A DNA stretch of 58,234 bases, taken from NCBI GenBank assembly GCA_045634085.1, contig JAZQZM010000095.1:1-58234 (forward strand). The letters run 5' to 3'. Of the stretch, positions 43,550-52,721 are shown piece by piece (position 1 is the first letter of the stretch; every line of letters starts with the position of its first letter). Source of the stretch: HGM04593 sp045634085. Its GTDB lineage: Bacteria > Bacteroidota > Bacteroidia > Bacteroidales > Bacteroidaceae. The notes under the pieces were generated by a model. It saw only the letters and a list, made by a program, of their open reading frames with translations. It did not search any database and was not told the origin of the DNA. Made by a program: the position numbers and the translations under genes.

Positions 43550-44144
43550 ACAGAACCGGGTTGAGTGCAGGGTCGTTGTACATCTTCATCTGGCGGTACA
43601 CCTTCATGTACTTGCGGCCTGCTGCAATGTCGTCAAGCAACTGTCCTATTGATGTTGTCATGTCCTTGTACTGCTCGTTGAGTACGTCAAGCTTTGCCTG
43701 GCATTTTGCAATGTGCTCGGCGCTGACATCGGTACGCTTTACCTCCTCCTGCATGTGGTAAATCTTGAGTGAGAGGATTGAGTAGCGGTCTACGGCCCAT
43801 GCGGGGCTTTCGGTGTTGATGGTAGCGTCCGCTGCGGGGGTGACGTCTTTGTATGTGTCAAGGAAGTAGCTGTCGATGAGCTCAACAAGATCGGTGCGGT
43901 CCTGGTTCGATTTGTCGATGCGGCGTTTGAGTGTGAGTGCTGCAACTGGGTCTATCTCCGGGTCGCGGATGATGTCCTCAAAGTGCCACTGTACTGTGTC
44001 TATCCAGCATTTGAGGTACAGGTAGTACTCGATGCTCTTTACGGGGTAAGGGTTGTTGATGGGTGTATCAACGTTGTCTGTCTTGTGGTAGTCGGCGATA
44101 GCTTCGTTGAAGATTGGCCAACTGAGCTCTGTGAATTTTTTCAT
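43533..44144 (-). CDS. DUF4254 family protein
   Basis: 203 residues from the ATG at 44144 (MKKFTELSWPIFNEAIADYH). DUF4254 proteins are all-helical, of unknown function, and usually lie beside a GT9 gene, as here. The text NNPYPVKSIEYYLYLKCWIDTVQWHFEDIIRDPEID is characteristic. An in-frame ATG ten codons upstream is also possible, but the shorter start fits family N-termini. It is first in a three-gene unit with a strong promoter. Confidence 0.85.
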   Translation of the reverse strand: MKKFTELSWPIFNEAIADYHKTDNVDTPINNPYPVKSIEYYLYLKCWIDTVQWHFEDIIRDPEIDPVAALTLKRRIDKSNQDRTDLVELIDSYFLDTYKDVTPAADATINTESPAWAVDRYSILSLKIYHMQEEVKRTDVSAEHIAKCQAKLDVLNEQYKDMTTSIGQLLDDIAAGRKYMKVYRQMKMYNDPALNPVLYGSKK

Positions 44145-44209
44145 ATCGTTTCTGTTTCTTTCTTTGTTCTGCAAGTATGAGGATGGGGTAATGAATCCCG
44201 TTCCAAATG

Positions 44210-44240
44210 CAAAACTAACGATTTTTATGATATTGGCAAA
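44210..44240 (-). promoter_or_regulatory. Promoter of the DUF4254-GT9-methyltransferase unit
   Basis: Minus strand TTTG (44240-44237), 19-nt spacer, TAGTTTTG (44217-44210): full consensus. It is divergent to pdxB. Confidence 0.7.
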
Positions 44241-44258
44241 ATTTATCTCAAAACTCGT

Positions 44259-44266
44259 TATATTTG
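44259..44266 (+). promoter_or_regulatory. Probable -7 element of pdxB
   Basis: TATATTTG followed by C, 25 bp before the pdxB start codon. The only TTG upstream (44233-44235) is spaced 23 nt away, so the -33 half is weak. The leader would be short. Confidence 0.5.
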
Positions 44267-44291
44267 CACTGCTTTAATATGTTATAGTGCT

Positions 44292-45353
44292 ATGAATGTT
44301 GTAATTGATGAAAAGATACCTTGCTTGAAGACGGCGCTTGAGACTATGGGGCATACGGTGCTCTCTAAACCCGGCGTGGAAATTTGTGCCGATGATGTAG
44401 CCGGTGCCGATGCTCTATTTGTGCGTACAAGAACAAAGTGTGATGCCTCTTTGCTGGCTGGCAGTGGGGTCGGTTTCATCGGTACGGCTACAATAGGTTA
44501 TGATCATATTGATGTGGATTACTGTGCCAGGAACGGTATTTGCTGGACCAGTGCTGCTGGGTGTAATTCGGGTGCCGTGCTTCAGTATGTACAGTCGGCG
44601 GTCTATGCTTGGGCGCGCGAAAGGTGTGTTTCTCTGGGTGGCTTGTCGCTGGGCGTTGTCGGTGTCGGAGAAATAGGTTCTAAAGTAGAGGCCTGGGCAC
44701 GTGAGGCTGGGATGCGTGTGCTGCTCAATGACCCTCCAAGGGCGCAACGTGAGGGTGGTGACGGCTTTGTCAATCTTGCGGCTATTGCCAAGGAGTGTGA
44801 TATCATAACTTTCCATCCGACTTTGAGTGTGGGCGGGGAGTTCCCGAGTCTGCATCTTGCCGATGCTTCATTCTTTGCCTCGCTGAAGAGGTGCCGTCTG
44901 TTGATAAACGCTTCGCGTGGTCCCGTTGTGGATAATAAGGCGTTGCTGGCTGCTTTGAGAAAAGGGCTTGCGGCCGATATCGTGCTTGATGTCTGGGAAC
45001 ATGAGCCCGATGTGGATCTGACCTTATTAAATAAGGTGTATATTGCCACGCCTCATATTGCCGGTTATTCGGCCGAGGGTAAGATGAATGCGACGCGCAT
45101 TGTTCTTGAGGCTTTTGCGGAGTTCTCGCATTTTTCAGGGGAGTTGCCTTTGCCGGTTCTGGATTCTCCTTTCCCCGAGACTGTTGTCGCGCAGTCGTAT
45201 GCCGATGCTGTGTTGAAGATTTATGACCCGCATGCCGATTCTGCAGACCTTAAGGAAAATCCGGTGATGTTTGAGGATTTGAGGAACAATTATTGCTTGC
45301 GCAGGGAGCCGGCTTCGTACAAAATATGCCTTGAAAAAGTAATAAAATGTTAA
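44292..45353 (+). CDS. pdxB: Erythronate-4-phosphate dehydrogenase
   Basis: Second step of the DXP-independent pyridoxal phosphate pathway: oxidises 4-phosphoerythronate with NAD. The 353-residue D-2-hydroxyacid dehydrogenase has a substrate domain starting MNVVIDEKIPCLKTALETMG, NAD-binding GVVGVGEIGSK (about residue 118), and catalytic Arg in INASRGPVVDN, Glu in DVWEHEPDVD and His in ATPHIAGYSAEGK. The C-terminal 60 residues form the PdxB-specific dimerisation region, which separates it from other dehydrogenases of the family. Confidence 0.93.
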   Translation: MNVVIDEKIPCLKTALETMGHTVLSKPGVEICADDVAGADALFVRTRTKCDASLLAGSGVGFIGTATIGYDHIDVDYCARNGICWTSAAGCNSGAVLQYVQSAVYAWARERCVSLGGLSLGVVGVGEIGSKVEAWAREAGMRVLLNDPPRAQREGGDGFVNLAAIAKECDIITFHPTLSVGGEFPSLHLADASFFASLKRCRLLINASRGPVVDNKALLAALRKGLAADIVLDVWEHEPDVDLTLLNKVYIATPHIAGYSAEGKMNATRIVLEAFAEFSHFSGELPLPVLDSPFPETVVAQSYADAVLKIYDPHADSADLKENPVMFEDLRNNYCLRREPASYKICLEKVIKC

Positions 45354-45431
45354 ATATGGGCGCTTTTTGAGCTTAAATTGCACAAAACGGGGCATTTGTG
45401 CAATTTTTGTTTGTTTTTTTCTTTCACTTTC

Positions 45432-45462
45432 TTTGCTGTTCCTAAATTTTGTCATACTTTTG
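45432..45462 (+). promoter_or_regulatory. Promoter of acpP-fabF-rnc
   Basis: TTTG (45432-45435), 19-nt spacer, TACTTTTG (45455-45462): full consensus, with a leader of about 30 nt before acpP. Confidence 0.75.
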
Positions 45463-45498
45463 TAGCAAATAATTTTCAATCTTCAAAAATTTACAACT

Positions 45499-45741
45499 AT
45501 GTCAGAAATTGAATCAAGAGTTAAGGCTATTATTGTTGAGAAATTCGGTGTGTCAGAGTCTCAGGTTACTACAGAGGCTAACTTCACAAACGACTTGAGC
45601 GCAGACTCATTGGACAGAGTAGAACTTATTATGGAGATCGAGGATGAGTTCGGTATCTCTATCCCCGAGGATGCAGCAGAGAAGATCGTAACAGTAGGTG
45701 ATGCTGTTAAGTTCGTAGAGGAAATGGTTGCCAATAAGTAA
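45499..45741 (+). CDS. acpP: Acyl carrier protein
   Basis: 80-residue acidic carrier of fatty acid synthesis. The phosphopantetheine attachment Ser is in DLSADSLDRVELIM (the DSL motif, Ser about residue 38). Helix II (VELIMEIEDEFGISIPEDAAEKI) is standard. It is the first gene of the acpP-fabF-rnc operon, 35 bp before fabF, an arrangement common across bacteria. Confidence 0.97.
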   Translation: MSEIESRVKAIIVEKFGVSESQVTTEANFTNDLSADSLDRVELIMEIEDEFGISIPEDAAEKIVTVGDAVKFVEEMVANK

Positions 45742-45776
45742 TCACTCTCTTCTCTACATATCTCTAACAATTCTAT

Positions 45777-47039
45777 ATGAAACTAAGAAGAGTTGTTGTA
45801 ACAGGTCTTGGTGCCGTTTCGCCAATTGGCAACGATGTTCCCACAACATGGGAGAACGCTGTCAACGGTGTAAGTGGAGCAGGACCTATTACTCGTTTTG
45901 ATACATACCTTTTCAAGACGCAATTTGCGTGTGAGGTCAAGAACTTTGACCCTACAACGGTAATGGACCGTCGCGATTTGCGCAAGGTTGACATTGATAC
46001 CCATTATGGATTCGTGTCGGCCGTCGAGGCTATTGCAGACAGCGGTCTCGACTTTGAAAAGGAAAATCGTGACCGTATTGGTGTTATCTTTGGTGAGGGT
46101 ATCGGTGGCTTGGGCGCGCTAGAGGACGAGATGCGTGCGTATGCTCAAAATCTTGAGAATGGTCCACGTTTCTCTCCGTTCCTCATGACCAAGATGATTG
46201 CTGACATGACTCCCGGCTATATATCCATCAGATATGGTCTTAAAGGCCCCAACTATGTCACTACGTCGGCATGTGCGTCATCTACAAATGCTTTGATCGA
46301 TGCATTTGACCAGGTGCGTCTGGGCAGGGCCGATGTGATTATTGCAGGTGGTTGCGAAGCAGCCATTACCCAGACCGGTGTGGGCTGTTTTAATGCCATG
46401 CATGCTTTGTCGGTGCGTAACGATGAGCCACAGCGTGCTTCACGTCCGTTCAGCAAGAGCCGTGACGGTTTCGTTATAGCCGAGGGTGCAGCAACACTCA
46501 TTTTTGAGGAGTATGAGCATGCGGTCGCACGTGGTGCAAAGATATATGCCGAGGTTGTAGGTGCCGGTCTTACTGCCGATGCTTACCATATAACATCTCC
46601 ACATCCCGAGGGTGAGGGTGCCATGAAGGTCATGAAAATGGCTCTTGATGAGGCCGGTCTTCCATTGGAGAGTGTCGATTATATCAATGTACATGGTACA
46701 TCAACACCTCCGGGCGATATTGCTGAGGCAAAGGCTATCAAGAATCTCTTCGGTGAGCATGCTTATAAGCTTAACATAAGCTCAACAAAATCGGTTACAG
46801 GCCATTTGTTAGGTGCTGCCGGTGCGTTGGAGGCTGTGCTGACTGTACTGGCACTCAAGAACAATGTGGTGCCGCCTACAATCAATCATGAAGAGGGGGA
46901 TGAGGACGAGAATATCGATTATCGCATGAACTTTACCTTCAATAAGGCTCAGGAACGTGAGATTAATGTTGCGTTGTCAAATACGTTCGGTTTTGGCGGA
47001 CACAATGCAAGTATAGCTTTTAGGAAAATTGAAGGCTAA
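45777..47039 (+). CDS. fabF: 3-oxoacyl-[ACP] synthase II
   Basis: Condenses malonyl-ACP with acyl-ACP in chain elongation. 420 residues with the Cys-His-His triad: Cys in TSACASSTNALIDA, His in NVHGTSTPPGD and His in SVTGHLLGAAGALEA. The N-terminus RRVVVTGLGAVSPIGND is typical. The stop overlaps the start of rnc by 11 bp. Confidence 0.97.
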   Translation: MKLRRVVVTGLGAVSPIGNDVPTTWENAVNGVSGAGPITRFDTYLFKTQFACEVKNFDPTTVMDRRDLRKVDIDTHYGFVSAVEAIADSGLDFEKENRDRIGVIFGEGIGGLGALEDEMRAYAQNLENGPRFSPFLMTKMIADMTPGYISIRYGLKGPNYVTTSACASSTNALIDAFDQVRLGRADVIIAGGCEAAITQTGVGCFNAMHALSVRNDEPQRASRPFSKSRDGFVIAEGAATLIFEEYEHAVARGAKIYAEVVGAGLTADAYHITSPHPEGEGAMKVMKMALDEAGLPLESVDYINVHGTSTPPGDIAEAKAIKNLFGEHAYKLNISSTKSVTGHLLGAAGALEAVLTVLALKNNVVPPTINHEEGDEDENIDYRMNFTFNKAQEREINVALSNTFGFGGHNASIAFRKIEG

Positions 47040-47778
47040 CGGGTTATTAAGAAGGTGTATAGATAAGATAAGACTACTGTCCAAAAAGGACAGGGAGTCT
47101 TATCTTTTGTTGTATTCTATTTTGGGTTTTGTACCTCGCGACATCTCTCTTTACAAATTGGCCATGACGCACAGCTCTTCAACTTCGGGAGTGCGCAAAT
47201 TGGGCTGTAATGAACGATTGGAGTTTCTTGGCGATGCTGTCCTGAGCTCGGTGATGTCCGATTTTCTCTATTCCAACTTCCGTAAGGAACGTGAAGGCTT
47301 CCTTACCAAGTCGCGTAGCAATCTTGTCTGTCGTGAACGTCTTAATGAGCTGGCTCTGGAAATTGGTTTAGACAGGTTTGTTGATGCGTGCAGTGTCAAC
47401 AGGCAACGTAATAACGATATCTATGGCAATGCGCTTGAGGCACTGGTGGGGGCAATTTATATTGATAGAGGTTACGAGCACTGTCGCAGGTTTCTTCTCG
47501 GCAGGGTTTTTTCGTGTTTAGGCGATATTGAACAGGTTGCAAAGTCTGACAAGAACTACAAGAGCCGGCTCATTGAATGGTCTCAGAAAAATCACAAGGA
47601 GATTGAGTTCCGGGTTGTGCTCGAGGAAATCCGTAGGGATGGAACCTACTTTGTCAGCGAGGTCGTCGTTGATGGTGATGTCTTGGGCTTTGGAGAGGGA
47701 TTCTCAAAGCGTGAAAGCCAACAAAAGGCAGCCCGTCAGGCTCTTTTAAAGTTGACTGCTGAACCGTCGCAGGAGTGA
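47029..47778 (+). CDS. rnc: Ribonuclease III
   Basis: Double-strand RNA endonuclease that processes rRNA and structured mRNAs. The catalytic domain has the signature NERLEFLGDAVLSSV (about 60-74) and the second acidic site DIYGNALEALVGAIYIDRG. A C-terminal dsRNA-binding domain follows (SRLIEWSQKNHKEIEFRV...SKRESQQKAARQALLKL). The likely start is TTG at 47029, overlapping fabF; no better ATG or GTG in frame precedes the conserved region. Length 249 is normal for Bacteroidetes. Confidence 0.94.
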   Translation: MKANGLLRRCIDKIRLLSKKDRESYLLLYSILGFVPRDISLYKLAMTHSSSTSGVRKLGCNERLEFLGDAVLSSVMSDFLYSNFRKEREGFLTKSRSNLVCRERLNELALEIGLDRFVDACSVNRQRNNDIYGNALEALVGAIYIDRGYEHCRRFLLGRVFSCLGDIEQVAKSDKNYKSRLIEWSQKNHKEIEFRVVLEEIRRDGTYFVSEVVVDGDVLGFGEGFSKRESQQKAARQALLKLTAEPSQE

Positions 47779-47798
47779 GTCTGTCTGTAGACGCCTAC

Positions 47799-48167
47799 TT
47801 ATCTGTGGCTTCTGATTGTTACGCTGGCACTCAGTCTGTCGCCACTCATGGGGGGCGTGTCCTTGCTTAACGTAATTGTTATTTCTGTTACCTGGCAGAA
47901 TGCGTTGTAAATTCTGTCACAGATTCTGTAACATACATTTTCCAACAGTTTTGACGGAGTATTCATCTCTTCGTGTATAATTGCATATACGTCTGCGTAG
48001 CTGACTGTGCCATTGATGTCATCACTGCAGAGACAACTATGGTCGCTTATGAGCAATGAGGCGTCTATGGTATACCATGCGCCAATCTCTCTCTCCTGCT
48101 CCATGACTCCGTGGTAGGCATATAAGTGTACATTCTTTAGCTCAATGCTATAATCTGTTATCTGCAT
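47799..48167 (-). CDS. folB: Dihydroneopterin aldolase
   Basis: 122-residue enzyme of folate synthesis that converts 7,8-dihydroneopterin to the hydroxymethyl pterin and glycolaldehyde. SIELKNVHLYAYHGVMEQEREIGAWYTIDASLLI is the family N-terminus; the active-site Glu is in YHGVMEQE and Lys in the ITITLSKDTPPM segment. It is convergent with rnc (20-bp gap) and sits downstream of nrdJ with a terminator in the 81-bp gap. Confidence 0.92.
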   Translation of the reverse strand: MQITDYSIELKNVHLYAYHGVMEQEREIGAWYTIDASLLISDHSCLCSDDINGTVSYADVYAIIHEEMNTPSKLLENVCYRICDRIYNAFCQVTEITITLSKDTPPMSGDRLSASVTIRSHR

Positions 48168-48196
48168 TTATATCGTTGATTTGAGGTCTTTAAAAA

Positions 48197-48224
48197 GTGA
48201 AGGGCTCTTGGAGAGTCCCTTCAC
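48197..48224 (-). terminator. Terminator of nrdJ
   Basis: Stem gtgaaggg-ctct / agag-t-cccttcac with one bulge, followed on the minus strand by a T-run (actttttaaag). It lies in the gap between nrdJ and folB. Confidence 0.7.
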
Positions 48225-48248
48225 CGGTAATCTGTCTATAGTTATATG

Positions 48249-50780
48249 TTATCCGCATTTTGAATATCCGCATCCGGGGCAGTGCAGGCAGCCTTCTTCG
48301 AATATGAGTTGCTGCTTGCAGTTAGGACACTTCTCGGCTGTTGATGTTCCGTCCTTTATGTAGCGCTTCAAGGCACGTTCAACACCGTTCTTCCATGTAT
48401 TTATGTTGTCCGATTCCAGTTCAAGCGAAGAGATGAGCTTGATGACCTGTTCTATCGGCATCTTGTAGCGCAATACTCCTGATATCAGTTTAGCATAGTT
48501 CCAGAACTCGGGGTTGAATCTTTCGGATAGTCCCTCGATGGTTGTCTTGTATCCTATCTTATTCTCGAACTGGAAGTCGTAACGCTTGCTCCCGTCCTCG
48601 TTGGTGTGCTTGATGATTATGCCGTGTGTCACATTCTTGGGTAATGGAATACCATCCTCATCGTCCTGCTGTCCGGTGAATATTTCATATGGTTCTCCGT
48701 CAAGCAAACCAATGAATGCAACCCATTTTTCCTTGTTGTTCTGGAAACGTACCACGTCGGCTTTCAGCACTACAGGGCGTACCTCGGTAACCAGCGATTT
48801 GGTAGTTTCGGTCTCTTTCTTCTCCTTTTTGCTGTCGGTTGATACAAGTACTCCGGCGCGTGAACCGTCACGGTATACGGTGCATCCCTTGCAACCGCAT
48901 TTCCATGCTGTTACGTACAGGTCGTTGACCAGTTTCTCGTCAACATTGTTAGGCAGGTTGATTGTGACGCTGATGGAGTGGTCTACCCACTTCTGGATGC
49001 GTCCCTGCATCTCCACCTTTGCCACCCAATCAATGTCGTTTGATGTAGCCTTGGCATATGGTGAACGTGCCACAATGGCGTCTACCTCGGCCTGTGTGTA
49101 TCGTTTGTTCGTGTCTATGCCGTTCTTGTTCATCCACTCGACGAACTTGTGGTGGTATACTACGTACTCCTCGAACGCGTCTCCGTTCTCGTCGGTGAAA
49201 TCCACGTGTACTGCGGGGTCGTTGGGGTTTACCTTCCTGCGGCGCTTGTATACAGGCATAAATACAGGCTCAATGCCTGAAGTGGTTTGTGTCATGATGC
49301 TTACAGTGCCTGTAGGCGCTATGGTGAGGCAGGCGATGTTGCGGCGGCCGTGCTTCTTCATGTTCTCGTAGAGTGCAGGGTCGGCTGCGCGTAACCTGTT
49401 TATGAATGGGTTGTTCTCTTCGCGTTTGATGTCGAAAATTTCAAAAGCACCACGTTCTTCGGCGAGTTTTACCGATGAACCGTATGCTGCCAGTGCCAGT
49501 GTCCTGTGTACCTCCTCGGCGAAATCTACCGCCTCAGGGCTGCCATAGCGCAGTCCCATAGCTGCGAGCATGTCGCCCTCGGCTGTAATGCCTACGCCTG
49601 TGCGACGTCCCATGCTGCTCTTGCGTGCAATTTTTTCCCAAAGTTTCTTTTCGGCTCCCTTTACCTCCTCGCTTTCGGGGTCGCTTTCAATCTTGTCTTG
49701 AATAGCTTTGATTTTTTCAAGCTCAAGGTCTATGATATCGTCCATGATGCGTTGCGCCTTGGCTGTGTGCTCTTTGAACAGGGTGAAGTCGAAATAGGCC
49801 TTGTCGGTAAATGGATTTACTACATACGCATACAGGTTTATCGCAATCAGTCGGCATGAGTCGTAAGGGCATAGTGGTATCTCGCCGCATGGGTTGGTAG
49901 ATACTGTCTCAAATCCGAGGTCGGCGTAGCAGTCGGGGATGGATTCCTTCCGTATTGTGTCCCAGAACAATACGCCAGGTTCGGCCGATTTCCATGCATT
50001 GTGTATTATCTTGTTCCATAACTGTACGGCGTCAATCTCCTTGCTGTACACTGGGGTAGTGGAGTCTATCGGGTATTGCTGGGTGTATGATCTCTCTTCA
50101 GTTACGGCTCTCATGAATTCATCGTCAATCTTTACCGAGACGTTTGCGCCGGTTACCTTGCCTTCGGTCATTTTTGCATCGATGAATGATTCGGCGTCGG
50201 GGTGCTTTATTGATACGCTAAGCATGAGTGCGCCACGCCTGCCGTCCTGTGCAACCTCGCGTGTTGAGTTTGAGTAACGTTCCATAAAGGGGACGAGTCC
50301 TGTTGATGTCAGGGCGGAGTTCTTTACCGGCGAGCCTTTAGGGCGGATGTGCGACAGGTCGTGGCCTACACCGCCACGTCGTTTCATGAGCTGGACCTGC
50401 TCCTCGTCAATGCGGATAATTCCGCCATAGGAGTCGGCCTTGCCCTCCATGCCGATTACGAAACAGTTCGAAAGTGATGCAATCTGGAATTCGTTGCCAA
50501 TTCCTGTCATCGGGCTTCCCGATGGAACTATGTATTTGAAATGGTCGAGAAGGGCGAATATCTCCTGTGCACTCATCGGGTTGCTGTATTGTGCTTCGAT
50601 ACGTGCAATCTCATTTGCTATGCGCCAATGCATCTCTTCGGGGCTCTTTTCATATATGTTTCCGAATGAATCCTTCACTGCATATTTGTTTACCCAAACG
50701 CGTGCTGCAAGCTCGTCGCCATTGAAATATTCAAGTGCGGTCCTGAACGCCTCCTCGTATGTATATGTTCTCTTTTCCAC
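48249..50780 (-). CDS. nrdJ: Adenosylcobalamin-dependent (class II) ribonucleotide reductase
   Basis: Reduces ribonucleotides to deoxyribonucleotides with a B12-derived radical and does not need oxygen. 843 residues. N-terminal RNR region (RVWVNKYAVKD, PSGSPMTGIGNEFQIASLSNCFVIG), active-site text STNPCGEIPLCPYDSCRLIAINLY and barrel segments IACLTIAPTGTVSIMTQTTSGIEPVFM. A C-terminal zinc ribbon ends CPNCKQQLIFEEGCLHCPGCGYSKCG, characteristic of this NrdJ group. No small subunit gene is adjacent. It has its own promoter and terminator. Confidence 0.93.
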   Translation of the reverse strand: MEKRTYTYEEAFRTALEYFNGDELAARVWVNKYAVKDSFGNIYEKSPEEMHWRIANEIARIEAQYSNPMSAQEIFALLDHFKYIVPSGSPMTGIGNEFQIASLSNCFVIGMEGKADSYGGIIRIDEEQVQLMKRRGGVGHDLSHIRPKGSPVKNSALTSTGLVPFMERYSNSTREVAQDGRRGALMLSVSIKHPDAESFIDAKMTEGKVTGANVSVKIDDEFMRAVTEERSYTQQYPIDSTTPVYSKEIDAVQLWNKIIHNAWKSAEPGVLFWDTIRKESIPDCYADLGFETVSTNPCGEIPLCPYDSCRLIAINLYAYVVNPFTDKAYFDFTLFKEHTAKAQRIMDDIIDLELEKIKAIQDKIESDPESEEVKGAEKKLWEKIARKSSMGRRTGVGITAEGDMLAAMGLRYGSPEAVDFAEEVHRTLALAAYGSSVKLAEERGAFEIFDIKREENNPFINRLRAADPALYENMKKHGRRNIACLTIAPTGTVSIMTQTTSGIEPVFMPVYKRRRKVNPNDPAVHVDFTDENGDAFEEYVVYHHKFVEWMNKNGIDTNKRYTQAEVDAIVARSPYAKATSNDIDWVAKVEMQGRIQKWVDHSISVTINLPNNVDEKLVNDLYVTAWKCGCKGCTVYRDGSRAGVLVSTDSKKEKKETETTKSLVTEVRPVVLKADVVRFQNNKEKWVAFIGLLDGEPYEIFTGQQDDEDGIPLPKNVTHGIIIKHTNEDGSKRYDFQFENKIGYKTTIEGLSERFNPEFWNYAKLISGVLRYKMPIEQVIKLISSLELESDNINTWKNGVERALKRYIKDGTSTAEKCPNCKQQLIFEEGCLHCPGCGYSKCG

Positions 50781-50846
50781 CTTTCCTTATGTTTGTTATA
50801 GTTGTTGTTTTTTTTATTTCTTTGATACTCTCTTTCTTGAGTTTCG

Positions 50847-50878
50847 CAAATTTATAATTCATTTTCAAAATTGCCAAA
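50847..50878 (-). promoter_or_regulatory. Promoter of nrdJ
   Basis: Minus strand TTTG (50878-50875), 20-nt spacer, TAAATTTG (50854-50847). The leader would be about 60 nt. The rest of the 386-bp gap to dnaA is A/T-rich and carries only the dnaA terminator; I see no cobalamin riboswitch. Confidence 0.65.
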
Positions 50879-51114
50879 TAAAATCTTTATAACTTGTGAG
50901 TTCTAAATAAAGTTTTCCAAGATATTTTTTAAAGCATTGAAAAACAGTAATGTAAAAAATGAGTGCAACAAAAAAGTTTTCCAAAATGAAAATCGAATGT
51001 CGTTTTTGTCAAATGACGATTTACTTTTTGTCTAATCTCCAGTTAGTGTGAATGGTGTCTCTTTTATGCTTTTTGCTACATGCCAATGCTTATCCTGGAG
51101 GAGTAGAATAAAAA

Positions 51115-51138
51115 AGACAATGCGGATTCGCATTGTCT
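51115..51138 (-). terminator. Terminator of dnaA
   Basis: Perfect 10-bp stem agacaatgcg/cgcattgtct with loop gatt. On the minus strand it is followed by TTTTTT, the normal layout of an intrinsic terminator, 29 bp after the dnaA stop. Confidence 0.85.
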
Positions 51139-51166
51139 TCTTATAGTCGTATGATTATTCTGTTTC

Positions 51167-52561
51167 TCAGGCGTTCTGCAAAGCAAGGTCGATTTCGTTC
51201 AGCTCACTGCGGAACTGCTTGTCTGTGTCGGCAAGGTTTTCAATGGTCTTGCATGCATGGAGTACAGTGGCGTGATCTCTCTTGCCTATGTACTGTCCAA
51301 TCTTTGCTGTAGACAAGTCGAGGTACTTCTTCGCCAGGAACATTGCCACCTGGCGCACCAATACGACTTCGCGTTTGCGTGAACGTGTATTTATTGCGTT
51401 CAATTCAACACCGTAATAACTTGAAACAGTCTTTATGATGTCGTCAATTGCAATGGACTTCTTTTCATAATCGGAGAAATCACCAATAACTCTGCGGGCA
51501 AGATTTATATCAACATCGGAATTGTTGATTGTAGAGTGTGCCATGAGTGACACCACAATACCTTCAAGGTCGCGGATGCTTGCATTTACATGCTCTGCAA
51601 TGTATGAGATTACCTCCTCTGGGAAGTTGAGTCCGTCGCGGTACACTTTGTTGCGCAGGATATTCTTTCTCAGTTCAAGATCAGGTCTTTCAATTTCTGC
51701 GGTCATGCCCCACTTAAAGCGTGTAATAAGGCGTTCCTCCATGCCCTGCAGCTGTGCGGGTGAACGGTCTGATGTCATGATCAGCTGCTTGCCGTTCAGG
51801 TGCAGATGGTTGAATATGTGAAAGAATGCGTTCTGTGTCTTCTGAAGGCCGGCGAATTCCTGGATATCGTCAATGATAAGTACGTCAATGCTCTGGTAGA
51901 AACGCATGAAGTCATTGAAGTTCTTCTGCAGAATCGAGTCGGTATATTGTACCTGGAACAGGTGGCCCGAAACATAGAGTACTCGTAGCTCAGGATGTAA
52001 TTCCTTAATCTTTACACCAATAGCGTTAATCAGGTGGGTTTTTCCTACGCCCGATGAACCATGGATGAACAGAGGGTTGAACGCGCGTCCTGGTTTGTCG
52101 GCAACACTCATTGCTACAGAACGTGACAGACGGTTGCTTATACCTTCTACATAATTGTCGAATGTGTAGCGGTTGATGAGCATTGAGTCAAGTTCCTGAA
52201 CTGTCTCCTGCATGCTCTTTGGCGCGTTGTTTCCGCTGTTTCCACTTCCGGCGTTTCTTCTCTGGTTGGAACTGTCTGTGCTTACCTCAACACTAAGGTT
52301 GTTGTCCTTGTCTGTGAGGATACTGTACATCAACTGCGTGCCGTTGCCCATCACCTTAAACAGGGTTGTGCGCAACAGGTCTACATAATTACCCTCAAGA
52401 AACTCGTATACAAAGTTGCTCTTTACCTGTATCGTCAGGGTGTTACCCTCGTACCTGATTGGCGTTATATCCGCGAACCAGGTAGTGAAAGTCGCCTCCG
52501 AGACATTGTCACGGATAATTTCAAGGCATTTATTCCACTTTGTTATAAGGTTAGAGTCCAT
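51167..52561 (-). CDS. dnaA: Chromosomal replication initiator protein DnaA
   Basis: 464-residue AAA+ initiator that opens oriC. Domain I (LITKWNKCLEIIRDNVSEATFTTWF), a variable linker (about 95-120), domain III with Walker A HGSSGVGKTHLINAIG and Walker B VLIIDDIQEF, and domain IV with the DnaA-box-binding signature GKRDHATVLHACKTIENL. Length is normal. It is monocistronic by layout. No array of DnaA boxes is visible near it, so oriC is probably not in this window. Confidence 0.97.
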   Translation of the reverse strand: MDSNLITKWNKCLEIIRDNVSEATFTTWFADITPIRYEGNTLTIQVKSNFVYEFLEGNYVDLLRTTLFKVMGNGTQLMYSILTDKDNNLSVEVSTDSSNQRRNAGSGNSGNNAPKSMQETVQELDSMLINRYTFDNYVEGISNRLSRSVAMSVADKPGRAFNPLFIHGSSGVGKTHLINAIGVKIKELHPELRVLYVSGHLFQVQYTDSILQKNFNDFMRFYQSIDVLIIDDIQEFAGLQKTQNAFFHIFNHLHLNGKQLIMTSDRSPAQLQGMEERLITRFKWGMTAEIERPDLELRKNILRNKVYRDGLNFPEEVISYIAEHVNASIRDLEGIVVSLMAHSTINNSDVDINLARRVIGDFSDYEKKSIAIDDIIKTVSSYYGVELNAINTRSRKREVVLVRQVAMFLAKKYLDLSTAKIGQYIGKRDHATVLHACKTIENLADTDKQFRSELNEIDLALQNA

Positions 52562-52594
52562 TGTAGGTTATTGTTTCTTTTAAGGCCGAAAAAT

Positions 52595-52720
52595 AAAGGA
52601 AACCGGAGTTGGAAGTTGACTTTTTCTGACTGCTTCCGGTGCGGGATACCCGGTCCATAATCTTGCCCTTCTCAATGTTTGATGTAGTGCTCTACGGCAA
52701 GCCCCTTTCTTATTTCTTTT
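52595..52720 (-). ncRNA. Candidate structured RNA or dnaA leader
   Basis: A G/C-rich patch in an otherwise A/T-rich gap. Three stems are visible: CTTGCC (52662-52667) with GGCAAG (52696-52701), stacked on GTAG/CTAC (52684-52695); CGGG/CCCG (52642-52652); and ACCGGA/TCCGGT (52602-52640). The ends (minus strand AAATAAGAAAGG and CCTTTATTT) could close into a further stem. It may be the dnaA 5' leader or a separate small RNA. I cannot match it to a known family. Confidence 0.3.
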
Positions 52721-52721
52721 G

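Noticed and set aside
50781..51166. Cobalamin riboswitch upstream of the B12-dependent nrdJ
   Set aside because: The predicted leader is only about 60 nt and A/T-rich. I see no B12-box-like core or large multi-stem structure.
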